Origin: Fodinicola acaciae
GTDB lineage: Bacteria > Actinomycetota > Actinomycetes > Mycobacteriales > HKI-0501
Assembly (NCBI RefSeq): GCF_010993745.1
Contig: NZ_WOTN01000001.1
Coordinates: 1,553,235 to 1,617,234 of the forward strand
Direction: 5' to 3'
Length of the DNA: 64,000 nucleotides
Positions 8,556-17,631 of this stretch are shown here, piece by piece; the stretch's first letter is position 1, and each line of letters begins with the position of its first letter. The position numbers and the translations under genes were made by a program. The notes under the pieces were generated by a model that made no database searches, was not told where the DNA came from, and saw only the letters and a program-made list of their open reading frames with translations.

Positions 8556-10001
8556 ATGGAGACGCGACGAAATGTCCTGGCGGCGCTAGGAATCGGCACG
8601 TTGGTGGCCGGGTTCGATCCGGTCACTCGCGCATGGGCCAGTGACGGCGACGCCGATCGCGTGCCGCCACTGGAGGGCACGCTGCACCTGGACGAGCCGA
8701 CCCGCCGCGCGGACGCGCAGGATGCCGGCCGCTATCTGACCCGGCTGCCACCTGCCGTGCTGCGGCCGGGTTCGGTGGCCGACATCCAGAAGATGATCCG
8801 GTTCTGCCGGCGTCACCGGATCCCGGTCGCGGCTCGCGGGCTGGCCAACACCACCAATGGGCAGGGTCTGGTCAGCGGCCTGCTGATCGAAAACCGGTCC
8901 CTGGCCGGCATCGAGTCGATCCAGGCCGACCGCGCGGTCGTCGGCGCCGGCACGACCTGGCTGGAACTGACCAAAGCGGCGCATGAGCGTGGCCTGACGC
9001 CGCCGGCGCTGACCGGCTACCTCGGCCTCACCATGGGCGGCACGCTGTCGCTCGGCGGCGTTCCGCCGGCCATCCAGACCGGCGCGCAGGTCGACAACGT
9101 GCTCGATCTGGAGGTCGTCACCGGCACCGGCGAGCTGGTGCGCTGCTCGGCCACGCACCGCCGCGACCTTTTCGAGGCCGTGCTCGGCGGCATCGGCCAG
9201 TTTGGCATCATCACGCGCGCGACCGTACGACTTGTCAGGGCTCCGGCCAAAGTGCGCGGTCACGAGCTCACTTACACCGACCAGACGGCGTTTTTCCAGG
9301 ACGTGCGGACACTGATCAGGCGCGGTGAGATCAGCGAGATCTACGGCGACTGGTGGCGTCCCGGCGAGCACGGCGGGACCGTACACTTGAATGCGTTTAC
9401 GTTCTATGACAAGGAAAACCCACCCGACGACGCGCACATTCTGCGTGGTCTGACGCAGTCGCCCGACAAGGCCGTTATCACCGACGACGACTATCTGCCG
9501 CACGTCACGCGGATCGACGCGGCGGTCGACGAGCTGCGCCGCGTCCTCGACTGGGACCACCGGATCAAGCCGTGGGTGACATTGTGGCTGTCCGAGTCGA
9601 CGATCGAGGCATACGTCCGCGATGTGGTGCCGTCTCTACAACCGCGTGATGTCGGCGACGCCGGATTCGTGCTGATGTACGTGCACCGCCGCTCGAAGCT
9701 CACCAGGCCGTCGCTGCGGCTCGCCGACGAGGACGGCAGCGACTGGGTCTATCTGTTCACGCTGATGACCTCCGGCACGCCAGGAGATGTCGCCTTCGGC
9801 AAGGAAATGGTCAAGCGCAACCGCCGCCTCTATGAGAAAGCGTACGCGTCAGGCGGCCGGCGCTATCCGATCGAGTCCGTCGATTTCGATCCGGCTGACT
9901 GGCTGCGGCACTACGGCGAGCGCTGGCCACATTTGTTGGCGTTGAAGGAAACAGTCGATCCCGACCGGCTGCTGACGCCGGGTCCGGAGGTGTTCGGTTA
10001 G
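8556..10001 (+). CDS. exported FAD-binding oxidoreductase, cytokinin dehydrogenase-like
   Basis: 481-residue flavoprotein of the FAD_binding_4 (VAO/PCMH) fold. A short twin-arginine-like leader (TRRNVLAALGIG) precedes the FAD domain at about residues 50-240, with LRPGSVADIQKMI, GLTMGGTLSLGG and LFEAVLGGIGQFGIITRA; the last two closely resemble plant and bacterial cytokinin dehydrogenases, as does the C-terminal substrate domain. In that family the GHS histidine holds FAD covalently; here the segment reads ARGLANTTNGQG, so that histidine is absent. The enzyme probably binds FAD non-covalently and may act on another amine or alcohol. Confidence 0.8.
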   Translation: METRRNVLAALGIGTLVAGFDPVTRAWASDGDADRVPPLEGTLHLDEPTRRADAQDAGRYLTRLPPAVLRPGSVADIQKMIRFCRRHRIPVAARGLANTTNGQGLVSGLLIENRSLAGIESIQADRAVVGAGTTWLELTKAAHERGLTPPALTGYLGLTMGGTLSLGGVPPAIQTGAQVDNVLDLEVVTGTGELVRCSATHRRDLFEAVLGGIGQFGIITRATVRLVRAPAKVRGHELTYTDQTAFFQDVRTLIRRGEISEIYGDWWRPGEHGGTVHLNAFTFYDKENPPDDAHILRGLTQSPDKAVITDDDYLPHVTRIDAAVDELRRVLDWDHRIKPWVTLWLSESTIEAYVRDVVPSLQPRDVGDAGFVLMYVHRRSKLTRPSLRLADEDGSDWVYLFTLMTSGTPGDVAFGKEMVKRNRRLYEKAYASGGRRYPIESVDFDPADWLRHYGERWPHLLALKETVDPDRLLTPGPEVFG

Positions 10002-10040
10002 CCGGCGCGCGGAACAGATCCGGTGGTCGTACTGTTCGGC

Positions 10041-10066
10041 TGAGCAGACAGGATGAGCAGACAGGA
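10041..10066. repeat. 13-bp perfect tandem duplication before the quinone reductase gene
   Basis: TGAGCAGACAGGA occurs twice head to tail (10041-10053 and 10054-10066), 20 bp before the quinone reductase start. It could be recent replication slippage in the leader or a paired binding site. Confidence 0.7.
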
Positions 10067-10086
10067 CCGACCAGAGAGGACTGCGA

Positions 10087-11049
10087 ATGCGCGCGATCCA
10101 GGTGACCGAACCCGGCGGAGCCGACGTGCTGAAGGTGGTGGACATCGACCAGCCGGCGATCGCCGCCAACCAGGTGCTGGTGCGCAACGCGGCGGCTGGC
10201 GTCAACTACATCGACACCTACCAGCGCTCCGGGGTCTATCCGATCCCCACGCCGTTCACGCTCGGCCTGGAAGGCGCCGGCGAGGTCGTCGAGGTCGGTG
10301 TCGGCGTGACCGACATCGCGGTCGGAGAGCAGGTCGCCTGGAAGGCCGCGCCAGGCAGCTATGCTGAGTACGTGGCGGTGTCCGACAGCGAGGCCGTGCC
10401 GGTGCCGGACGGCGTCTCGCCGGAGCTCGCCGCGGCCGTGATGCTGCAGGGTCTCACCGCGCATTACCTTGCCGTCTCGACGTATCCGGTCAAGGAAGGC
10501 GACTGGGCCGTCGTGCACGCCGGCGCCGGTGGCGTCGGCCTGCTGCTCACCGAGATCGTGAAGAAGCGCGGCGGCAACGTGCTCGCCACCACCTCCACGC
10601 CGGAGAAAGCCGAGCTGGCGCGCAGCGCAGGCGCCGACGAGGTGACGACGTACGACGATTTCGCCGACAAGATCAAGAAACTCACCGGCGGCAAGGGTGC
10701 GCACGTGGTCTATGACGGCGTCGGCAAGACGACCTTCGACCAGAGCCTCGCCGCGCTGCGGCCGCGCGGCTACATGGTGCTCTACGGCGGCGCGAGCGGC
10801 CAAGTGCCGCCGGTCGACCCGCAGCGGCTCAACAGCGGCGGCAGCCTTTTCCTGACCAGGCCGACACTGGTGCACTACGCGAGCGACCGCGACGAGCTGG
10901 TGTCCCGTACGGACGAGGTGTTCGGCTGGATCGCCGACGGCTCGCTGACCGTACGCATCGGCCACCGCTATGACCTCGCTGACGTGGTGCAGGCGCACAA
11001 CGACCTGGAAGGACGCAAGACGACCGGCAAGATTATCCTCACCGTGTGA
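10087..11049 (+). CDS. zinc-independent quinone oxidoreductase (MDR superfamily)
   Basis: 320-residue NADPH:quinone reductase of the QOR type, reducing quinones or enones with NADPH in the cytosol. It lacks the zinc ligands of alcohol dehydrogenases. Visible motifs are NAAAGVNYIDTYQRSG near residue 36, LGLEGAGEV near 60, the QGLTAHYL segment near 122 and the Rossmann motif HAGAGGVG near 143. A GAGAGGA ribosome binding site precedes ATG 10087. The stop overlaps the GTG start of the aldose epimerase gene, which suggests an operon of convenience rather than an obvious pathway. Confidence 0.9.
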   Translation: MRAIQVTEPGGADVLKVVDIDQPAIAANQVLVRNAAAGVNYIDTYQRSGVYPIPTPFTLGLEGAGEVVEVGVGVTDIAVGEQVAWKAAPGSYAEYVAVSDSEAVPVPDGVSPELAAAVMLQGLTAHYLAVSTYPVKEGDWAVVHAGAGGVGLLLTEIVKKRGGNVLATTSTPEKAELARSAGADEVTTYDDFADKIKKLTGGKGAHVVYDGVGKTTFDQSLAALRPRGYMVLYGGASGQVPPVDPQRLNSGGSLFLTRPTLVHYASDRDELVSRTDEVFGWIADGSLTVRIGHRYDLADVVQAHNDLEGRKTTGKIILTV

Positions 11050-11948
11050 CCGAGGCCCTTTCCGGAAAGCAGTTCGTCCTGCGCCGTGGTGACGCGGAGG
11101 CGACGATCGTCGAGGTCGGCGGTGGCGTACGCACGTATGCCGTCGCCGGTCGCGACATCCTCGCCGGCTACGGCACCGATGTCGTGTGTCCGCGCGCGGC
11201 CGGCGCGGTGCTCGTGCCGTGGCCCAACCGGCTGGCCGGCGGCACGTACACCTTCGACGGTGTCACGCACCAGGCGGCGATCAGCGAGCCGGCGCTCGGC
11301 AACGCCAACCATGGCCTCGGCCGGTGGACCCGATGGAATGTCGTGACACAGAGCCAAAACTCGGTCACGCTGGGGTGGGCCGTGCCGCCGCAGAGCGGCT
11401 ATCCGTTCCAGTTGGACGTACGGACGACGTGGACGCTTGACGACGACGGCCTGCAGGCCACGCACGAGGCCGTCAACGTCGGTGACACCGCCGCGCCGTT
11501 CGGCATCGGCATCCATCCGTATCTGGCGATCAACGGCGCCGACCGCGCCGAGGTGACCGTGCGCGTGCCGGCGACGCTGCGAGTTCTGGTCGACGACAAC
11601 AAAATCCCGACCGGCACGAAGCCGGTCGACGGCACGGCAGATGACCTGCGCGCCGGCCGGCCGCTGACCGAGGTCGGTCTCGATCTCTCGTACGCGGCGC
11701 CGGAGCGCGGAGCCGACGGTCGAGCCGTCGCCAGCGTCGAATATCCCGGTGGTGGTGGCACGATCTGGATGGACGAGGCCTTCGACTGGATCCAGGTCTT
11801 CACGCCGGACGCGCTGCCAGACCATCCGGCGGCGGTCGCCATCGAGCCGATGAGCTGCGCCGCCAACGCCTTCAACTCCGGTGACGGCCTGGTCGTCCTT
11901 GCGCCAGGTGACCGCTGGACCGGCAGCTGGGGAGTCAGCGGCGGCTGA
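11046..11948 (+). CDS. aldose 1-epimerase family protein
   Basis: 300-residue galactose-mutarotase-like beta-sandwich protein that would interconvert alpha and beta anomers of a hexose or hexose phosphate. Visible family features are PWPNRLAGGTYTFDG, the NHGLGRWTRW active-site histidine segment near residue 90, GIGIHPYLAI with the second histidine near 155, and an acidic residue in VAIEPMSC. The GTG start overlaps the quinone reductase stop (GTGA). The 3' end overlaps the convergent RNA methyltransferase gene by 14 bases. Confidence 0.88.
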   Translation: MTEALSGKQFVLRRGDAEATIVEVGGGVRTYAVAGRDILAGYGTDVVCPRAAGAVLVPWPNRLAGGTYTFDGVTHQAAISEPALGNANHGLGRWTRWNVVTQSQNSVTLGWAVPPQSGYPFQLDVRTTWTLDDDGLQATHEAVNVGDTAAPFGIGIHPYLAINGADRAEVTVRVPATLRVLVDDNKIPTGTKPVDGTADDLRAGRPLTEVGLDLSYAAPERGADGRAVASVEYPGGGGTIWMDEAFDWIQVFTPDALPDHPAAVAIEPMSCAANAFNSGDGLVVLAPGDRWTGSWGVSGG

Positions 11949-12735
11949 TCTCCCAGAAGGCGACGGCCGCCGCGGCCGCGACGTTGAGCGAGTCGACGCC
12001 GCCACTCATCGGGATTTTCACCGCCCTGTCGGCGGCCGCGACCGCTCCGGCGGTCAGGCCGGGACCTTCGGCGCCGAGTACGAGCGCCGGCTTGGCGCGG
12101 TCGTCGGCAGCCAGCCCGTCCAGATCGACAGCGTCAGCGGCCGGAGTCAGTGCCAGCACGCGAAAACCCGCGTCGCGTACGACCTTCAAGCCGGCCGGCC
12201 AGTCGTCCAGCCGCGCGTACGGAATGGCGAAAACCTCACCCATGCTGACGCGTACGCTGCGCCGATAGAGCGGGTCGGCGCAGGATGGCGACAGCAGCAC
12301 GCCGTCGATCCCCAACCCGGCGGCACACCGGAAGATCGCGCCGACATTGGTGTGGTTGTTGACATCTTCGAGCACGGCGAGCCGCTTCGCCGCCGCGAGC
12401 AGGTCGGCGACGACCGGCAGCGGACGCCGGTGCACCGAGGCCAGCAGGCCCCGGTGCACGTGAAATCCGGTCGTCGCCTGCAAAACCTGCTGGCTGGCCG
12501 CGTACACCGGTGCGCCGGTCTGCGCGGCGATGTCGGCGACCGCGTCCGTACGCTTGCTGTCGACCAGAACCGACCGCAGCCGATAACCGGCGCGCACGGC
12601 GCGGCGCAGCACCAACTCACCTTCGGCGATGAAAAGTCCGTGCGGTGGCTCGAAAGCCGTCCGCAGGTCCACATCGGTCAGGCAGCGATAGTCGGCCAGC
12701 CGTGGGTCGTCCGGGTCGGTCAGCTCGACGATCAA
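11935..12735 (-). CDS. TrmH/SpoU-family RNA 2'-O-methyltransferase
   Basis: 266-residue SPOUT-class RNA methyltransferase using SAM. The N-terminal part (residues 1-95) is an RNA-binding substrate domain, and the C-terminal knotted domain shows VLEDVNNHTNVGAIFRCAAGLGI with the catalytic-type N and R, VLGAEGPGL, and IPMSGGVDSLNVAAAAAV. The start ATG overlaps the stop of the SPFH protein gene. The family includes rRNA and tRNA ribose methylases; the exact target nucleotide cannot be told from sequence. Confidence 0.88.
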   Translation of the reverse strand: MIVELTDPDDPRLADYRCLTDVDLRTAFEPPHGLFIAEGELVLRRAVRAGYRLRSVLVDSKRTDAVADIAAQTGAPVYAASQQVLQATTGFHVHRGLLASVHRRPLPVVADLLAAAKRLAVLEDVNNHTNVGAIFRCAAGLGIDGVLLSPSCADPLYRRSVRVSMGEVFAIPYARLDDWPAGLKVVRDAGFRVLALTPAADAVDLDGLAADDRAKPALVLGAEGPGLTAGAVAAADRAVKIPMSGGVDSLNVAAAAAVAFWEISRR

Positions 12736-13787
12736 CTGTCGACCGGTCGGGTCACCTGGCCGTTCGCCGAGCCACCGACCTCCGCGGTCGCCTCCTCCGC
12801 CGCCTTCTCAGCCGCCACGACCTCCGGCCGCTCCGCGTACGCGTCGTCCTCCTTGGTCAGCGCCGGCGTCGGCGCTGGCGGTGGAGGCGGCGACGCGACC
12901 CGCTCGCCGATCTTGCCGACCGCGTTTCCCAGGCCTTCCAGGGCTTTGCCGAGCTCGGACGGCACGATCCACACCTTGTTGGCGTCGCCCTGCGCGATCT
13001 GCGGGAGGGTCTGCAGATACTGGTACGCGAGCAGCTCCGGGTCGGGACGGCCCTGGTGAATCGCGTTGAAGACGGTCTCGATGGCCTGCGCCTGACCCTG
13101 TGCCTGCAGGATGCGCGACTCGCGATCACCCTGCGCGCGCAGGATCGCCGCCTCCTTTTCGCCTTGCGCGGCAAGGATCTTCGACTGCTTCACACCCTCG
13201 GCGGTGAGGATCGCGGCACGCCGGTCACGCTCGGCGCGCATCTGCTTCTCCATCGAGTCGCGGATCGACGGCGGCGGCTCGACCGCCTTCAGCTCGACCC
13301 GGCTAACCCTGATCCCCCACCGGCCGGTCGTCTCGTCCAGTACTCCGCGCAGCTGGCCGTTGATGTGGTCGCGGCTGGTCAGCACCTCTTCCAGGTTCAT
13401 CGAGCCGACCACGTTACGCAGGGTGGTGACCGTCAACTGCTCGATCGCCTGGATGAAGTTGGCGATCTCGTACGTCACGCTCCGCACGTCGGTGATCTGG
13501 AAATAGATCACCGTGTCGATGTTCACCAGCAGGTTGTCCTCGGTGATCACCGGCTGCGGTGGAAACGGCACCACCTGCTCGCGCAGGTCGACCAGCGGAC
13601 GTACGCGGTCGATGAACGGCACCACGATCGCCAGGCCCGGCTGCAACGTGCGTGTGTAGCGACCCAACCGCTCCACCACCGCGGCCCGGGCCTGCGGGAT
13701 GATCCGCACCGACCGTACCAGCGCCACCACGAAGATGAGGCCGACGGCGCCGACCAAGAAAAGAATGAGGACCCCGAGGATTTCCAT
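12732..13787 (-). CDS. SPFH/Band 7 membrane protein (stomatin-like)
   Basis: 351-residue membrane-anchored stomatin/prohibitin-family protein. It has one N-terminal membrane segment (ILGVLILFLVGAVGLIFVVALV) followed by the SPFH domain (RAAVVERLGRYTRTLQPGL, about residues 34-210), an Ala/Glu-rich coiled-coil (KQMRAERDRRAAILTAEG) and a variable acidic tail. Stomatins paired with NfeD proteins scaffold membrane microdomains. The upstream NfeD stop codon TAA directly touches this gene's ATG and the GGAAGGA binding site lies inside the NfeD gene. The order matches the NfeD-SPFH pair Rv1487-Rv1488 of Mycobacterium tuberculosis. Confidence 0.92.
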   Translation of the reverse strand: MEILGVLILFLVGAVGLIFVVALVRSVRIIPQARAAVVERLGRYTRTLQPGLAIVVPFIDRVRPLVDLREQVVPFPPQPVITEDNLLVNIDTVIYFQITDVRSVTYEIANFIQAIEQLTVTTLRNVVGSMNLEEVLTSRDHINGQLRGVLDETTGRWGIRVSRVELKAVEPPPSIRDSMEKQMRAERDRRAAILTAEGVKQSKILAAQGEKEAAILRAQGDRESRILQAQGQAQAIETVFNAIHQGRPDPELLAYQYLQTLPQIAQGDANKVWIVPSELGKALEGLGNAVGKIGERVASPPPPPAPTPALTKEDDAYAERPEVVAAEKAAEEATAEVGGSANGQVTRPVDS

Positions 13788-14216
13788 TTACGGTTCCTTC
13801 CACACCAGTGCCGTCGCGCCTTGGATCTTCAAGACGTGCACGGTCTCCCCCGATTCGATTTCCTGCGTGGCGTCGAAGGGACGCGCGGTCCACTCCTCAC
13901 CCTGCAGCTTGATCAGCCCGGAGTCCGGACCGACCCGCTCCAACACCTTCGCCGTCTCGCCGACCAGCGCCTCGACGCCGTGTTTCAGGTCGGGGCCCTG
14001 CACGAGATGGCGCTTCGCGACCGGCCGTACCAGGAACAGCGCCAGCCCCGCCACCGCCACGAACAGCGCCAGCTGGATCGGCAGGTTGGCACCGACCGCC
14101 GCGCCACCGGCGGCCGCCAACGCGCCGGCCGCGAGCATGACGAACACCAGGTCGAGCGAGAAGATCTCGACCAGTGCCAATCCGGCGGCTATCAGAAGCC
14201 AGATCAACCAGGCCAT
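13788..14216 (-). CDS. NfeD family membrane protein
   Basis: 142-residue short-form NfeD protein: two or three hydrophobic segments in the first 70 residues (LIWLLIAAGLALVEIF and LPIQLALFVAVAGLALFLV) followed by a soluble OB-fold domain at about residues 80-142. Such proteins partner stomatin-like SPFH proteins, and here the SPFH gene follows without a spacer. The position in the block is that of M. tuberculosis Rv1487. Confidence 0.9.
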   Translation of the reverse strand: MAWLIWLLIAAGLALVEIFSLDLVFVMLAAGALAAAGGAAVGANLPIQLALFVAVAGLALFLVRPVAKRHLVQGPDLKHGVEALVGETAKVLERVGPDSGLIKLQGEEWTARPFDATQEIESGETVHVLKIQGATALVWKEP

Positions 14217-14349
14217 GATTCATCATCCCACCGCGACGCTCGTGCCGCTTCAACATATCGGACGATTCGGACGACCTATTCCGGAGTCATGGCTCGACTC
14301 CGGAACCGCTCTGCTCGCCGCTTCCATGCGATGCTCACGAACCCGTCGC

Positions 14350-15180
14350 CTACGCGTCAGTCAGTACGAAGTCAACCAACCGCTCGACTGCGCCGAGCAG
14401 TTCCCACTCCAGATCGTTGAAATCGCGTACGGCCGACCGTACGCGCCGCCACATCTCGTGCACGTCCGAGACGCCGAGAGCGGCGCAGACGCCTTGCTTC
14501 CAGTCCTGTCCGCGCGGCACCCGCGGCCATGCGCGGATGCCGACCGCCGCCGGCTTCACCGCCTGCCAGATGTCCACGTACGGATGGCCGGTCACCAGCA
14601 CGTATGGGTTGGTCACCGACGCCACGATGCGGCTTTCCTTGCTGCCGGCGACCAGATGGTCGACCAGCACGCCGAGGCGCCGGCCCGGACCCGGGCGGAA
14701 GTCCGCGACCACACCAGGCAGATCGTCGACGCCGTGCAGCGGCTCCACGACGACGCCTTCGACCCGCAGGTCGTCACCCCAGATCTGTTCGACCAGCTGG
14801 GCATCGTGGATGCCTTCGACATAGATCCGGCCGGCGCGCGCCACTCGGGCCGGTGCATTGGCTACCGCGACCGAACCGGAGGCCGTACGCCGCGGCTTCG
14901 GCGCGGCCTGGCTCGGCGCCGGCCGGGTCAGCGTGACCAGCTTTCCGTCCAGCAGAAAACCCGCTGGCAGCAAGGGAAACGTCCGCTGCTTGCCGTGCCG
15001 GTCCTCCAGCACCACCCGGTCGGCGTGGCAGGCCACCACTGCGCCACAGAAGCCGGAGCCGGCTTCCTCCACCACGATGTCCAGCTCCGCCGGCACCGTC
15101 GCGACCCGCTTACGCCGCGGGTCGTTGGCCATTATGTCCGGTCCGTAATCCATGCTCCGCACGGAAAAGACGCTAGCCAT
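14350..15180 (-). CDS. DUF3097 family protein
   Basis: Cytoplasmic protein of 276 residues belonging to the actinobacterial DUF3097 family, whose function is unknown. Recognisable stretches are VVEEAGSGFCGAVV, VEGIHDAQLVEQIWGDDLR (a Toprim-like acidic segment by eye), LVDHLVAGSKESRI and HPYVDIWQAVKP. Two starts are possible: ATG 15180 and ATG 15153 (MDYGPDIMA); neither has a strong ribosome binding site, and the shorter form is close to the usual family N-terminus. It is divergent from the next gene, with 51 bp between. Confidence 0.85.
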   Translation of the reverse strand: MASVFSVRSMDYGPDIMANDPRRKRVATVPAELDIVVEEAGSGFCGAVVACHADRVVLEDRHGKQRTFPLLPAGFLLDGKLVTLTRPAPSQAAPKPRRTASGSVAVANAPARVARAGRIYVEGIHDAQLVEQIWGDDLRVEGVVVEPLHGVDDLPGVVADFRPGPGRRLGVLVDHLVAGSKESRIVASVTNPYVLVTGHPYVDIWQAVKPAAVGIRAWPRVPRGQDWKQGVCAALGVSDVHEMWRRVRSAVRDFNDLEWELLGAVERLVDFVLTDA

Positions 15181-15231
15181 TTGTGGTCGGCTGGCCGGCA
15201 TCGACGCGCCGCGATCTCTTACGCTGGTTGG

Positions 15232-15996
15232 GTGAGTCTTCGGTCCGGCCGCCTGGTGGCGTGGTTGCGGTCGTGGCGCACCGGTCTGGTGCCATACGAC
15301 GACGTGGTGTCCGCCGTGCTCGGCGACGACGGTGAACATGAGGTCGCCGACCTGCCTGGCGCGGTGCACACGGTGCCGCTGCCGTACGCCCTGAAGGAGC
15401 TGTCGCGGATCTCGCCGGACAGCATCCGGCTGGCGCTGCCGGTGCCGGGCGATCCGCGCGGCCTGCCGGCCGGCACGTCGCTGGCGCGTGCCGGGCTGGC
15501 CGCCGGCGAGGCCGTACGGTGTCCGGATTTTGGCCTGGTGCCTGAGGTTACCTCGCGTGAGTCCGGTTCCGGCGATGTGTGGGAGACGGTCATGTGGCGT
15601 TGCCATCCGATCCCTTTCGACCCGCTGCGGCCGCCGATCGTCGACGACCCGTGCACCGTCGGCGAGGCCGAGATGCAACTGGCCGACGCGCTGCGGCAGA
15701 CCACCGACCTGCTGGTCGACCTCGACGTGGCACGCTGGCGGCCGGAGATCGCGGACGCGCTGATGGACCTGCGTCGCGCCGGTCGCTCGCACGAACTGCC
15801 GCCTGGCTATTCGCCGCGCGCGGAGCGCGTGCTGCACCGAGCGGAGTTGGTGGCCGGCATCGTCGAGCTGGCTGGTACGGACGACGGCGGAGCGTCGACC
15901 GTGTTGGAAGCCAACCGGCGTACGGACGCGTTGCGACCGCTGGCGGCCGCGGCACGGCAGGCGCGGCTCGCGGCGTACAACTCGCCTATCGGCTGA
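15232..15996 (+). CDS. conserved hypothetical protein, 254 aa (Rv1486c-like position)
   Basis: Soluble 254-residue protein I do not recognise by motif. It has no signal peptide or membrane segment; its middle part (ALPVPGDPRGLPAGTSLARAGLAAGEAV) and C-terminal helical half are conserved-looking. The GTG start at 15232 follows a short divergent promoter region shared with the DUF3097 gene. It lies on the opposite strand beside the ferrochelatase gene, the position held by Rv1486c in Mycobacterium tuberculosis, so I infer that it is the positional counterpart. Its end overlaps the convergent ferrochelatase gene by 11 bases. Confidence 0.75.
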   Translation: MSLRSGRLVAWLRSWRTGLVPYDDVVSAVLGDDGEHEVADLPGAVHTVPLPYALKELSRISPDSIRLALPVPGDPRGLPAGTSLARAGLAAGEAVRCPDFGLVPEVTSRESGSGDVWETVMWRCHPIPFDPLRPPIVDDPCTVGEAEMQLADALRQTTDLLVDLDVARWRPEIADALMDLRRAGRSHELPPGYSPRAERVLHRAELVAGIVELAGTDDGGASTVLEANRRTDALRPLAAAARQARLAAYNSPIG

Positions 15997-16996
15997 CCAG
16001 GTCGGCGCAGAGGTCCGTGCACGCCTGCGGCGCGGCGAAGTCGCCGAGCGCGCGCGGCTCGGCGCCGGCCGTACGCTCCAACACCAGCTCGCGGACCATC
16101 GCGACGAACCGCCGGTCGGTGCCCGGCGTGGCCGCCCGCGCGAAGCCGAGGCCGAGTTTGTAGGCCGTCTCACGCGCCTCGTTGTCCAGGTCCCACAACA
16201 CTTCCAGGTGGTCGGACACGAAACCGATCGGGCTGATCACCACATCGGTGACGCCGTCGGCGGCGATCGCCTCCAGATGGTCGTTGATGTCCGGCTCGAG
16301 CCACGGCACCTGCGGCGGTCCGCTGCGGCTCTGCCAGACCAGATCCCATTGCGCGTTTGGCGCGGCCTGCTCCGCGACCAGCCGGGCCGCCTCGCGCAGC
16401 TCGCGCGAGTAGAGGTGACCGGTCGGGCCGGCCTGCTCGTCCATCCGCGTCGGGATGCTGTGCGCGGTGAACACCAGCCGCGCGTCGTCGCGCCGCTTCG
16501 GCAGCAGCGAGGCGTACGCGCCGCGCACCGCGTCGACGTGCGGCTCGATGAAACCGGGGTGGTTGAAGAATCGGCGCAGCACAACGGTTTCCAGGCCATC
16601 GACGTGCGCCTTGGCGAGGTCTTCGTGATATTGCTGGCAACTGGAGTAGGAGCAGTAGGCCGAGGTGATGAAGACGAGCGCCTTGCGTACGCCGTCCGCG
16701 TACATCTGGCGCAGCGTGTCGGTCAGCATCGGATGCCAGTTGCGGTTGCCCCAGTAGACCGGCAGGTCGACACCGTTGGCCGCGAAGTCGGCCTTGATGG
16801 CGGCTAGCAGCTGGCGATTTTGCTCGTTGATCGGCGAGACGCCACCGAAGTGGCGGTAGTGCTCTGCGACCTCGGCCAGCCGCTCGTCCGGCACGCCGCG
16901 GCCGCGTACGACGTTGCGCAGGAACGGCATCACGTCGTCCGGTCCTTCCGGGCCGCCGAAGGACAGCAGGAGCAACGCGTCGTACGACTCAGTCAC
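15986..16996 (-). CDS. hemH: ferrochelatase (coproporphyrin or protoporphyrin type)
   Basis: 336-residue ferrochelatase that inserts Fe2+ into a porphyrin; actinomycetes generally use coproporphyrin III, in which case the enzyme is CpfC. The start motif LLLSFGGPEGP, the TSAYCSYSSCQQYHED loop and the catalytic histidine H179 (VFTAHSIP) are present, with the acidic SDHLEVLWDLD segment near residue 260. Length fits the family. In Mycobacterium the gene directly follows inhA; here a 585-bp repeat-bounded segment separates them, so it may have its own promoter. Confidence 0.93.
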   Translation of the reverse strand: MTESYDALLLLSFGGPEGPDDVMPFLRNVVRGRGVPDERLAEVAEHYRHFGGVSPINEQNRQLLAAIKADFAANGVDLPVYWGNRNWHPMLTDTLRQMYADGVRKALVFITSAYCSYSSCQQYHEDLAKAHVDGLETVVLRRFFNHPGFIEPHVDAVRGAYASLLPKRRDDARLVFTAHSIPTRMDEQAGPTGHLYSRELREAARLVAEQAAPNAQWDLVWQSRSGPPQVPWLEPDINDHLEAIAADGVTDVVISPIGFVSDHLEVLWDLDNEARETAYKLGLGFARAATPGTDRRFVAMVRELVLERTAGAEPRALGDFAAPQACTDLCADLVSR

Positions 16997-17035
16997 AGGT
17001 CAAGTTTTACACGCAGTAGAAACCGGTCGTACGTC

Positions 17036-17620
17036 CGCATGGCCACCATGCGTGCGTCCAGCTTGAGTTTTAACCTCTGGGTTGGTGAGTGGTTCCGCGC
17101 CACTGGACCGGCGCGGAAGGTGTCGTGGTCCCGGTAGATGGCGAAAAGGTCCACTACATGGGATCCACAGCTGAGCGTAACGCTAAATGTCTGCCTTGTG
17201 AGGTTTACCGGAGGCGTGAATGTCGAGTTACTGGCGCTAGATGCACGAAACACGGCTTTCACGCCTGCGTGACCGTCAGCCCCTGTGGTGGGTGTGACTG
17301 CCGAGGCGAGTAATGCCGTTGTGACTGCTGGCCGGGCCGAGCTCAATGTCCGGGGGTGCACTCCTTACGTGTGCGCCTGACCAGACCAACCCAAGCAACT
17401 CACCCCCGCCCGGGTCCAACGCGCGTTTGGCTACCTCCGGCCGAAAAACACTCTCCCCGCCAGCGCACCAAAACCACCCGACCCCGACCGAGCCGCCCAC
17501 CAGGATCACCCAATGCCCGACGCGCCCCACTCAAGAACGGCAAAACAGACACAGCCCCCAAAGACCGCCAGAGCCAAACAGGTTGGAACTCAAGTCCAGC
17601 GCACGCATGGTGGCCATGCG
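17036..17620. repeat. 585-bp segment bounded by 40-bp inverted REP-like repeats, no gene recognised
   Basis: The left end (17036-17075) begins CGCATGGCCACCATGCG and the right end (17581-17620) is its inverted copy; 33 of 40 positions match, and the five differing central bases (TCCAG against CTGGA) are themselves inverted. The interior is less GC-rich than its surroundings, contains the hairpin arms GGCGTGAA (17213-17220) and TTCACGCC (17258-17265), and shows only unconvincing open frames, such as a 122-codon minus-strand frame. The segment lies between inhA and hemH, genes that are adjacent in Mycobacterium, so it looks inserted. Confidence 0.6.
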
Positions 17621-17631
17621 ACCAACCGGGC

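Noticed and set aside
14279-14305. Inverted repeat TTCCGGAGTC-N7-GACTCCGGAA after the DUF3097 gene
   Set aside because: A real 10-bp stem, but it has no U-tract, lies 45 bp from the stop and could equally be an operator for NfeD, so no function was assigned.
16993-17361. 122-codon minus-strand frame in the inhA-hemH spacer
   Set aside because: It runs across a REP-like repeat and a hairpin, has no ribosome binding site and ends inside the repeat; it was judged non-coding.
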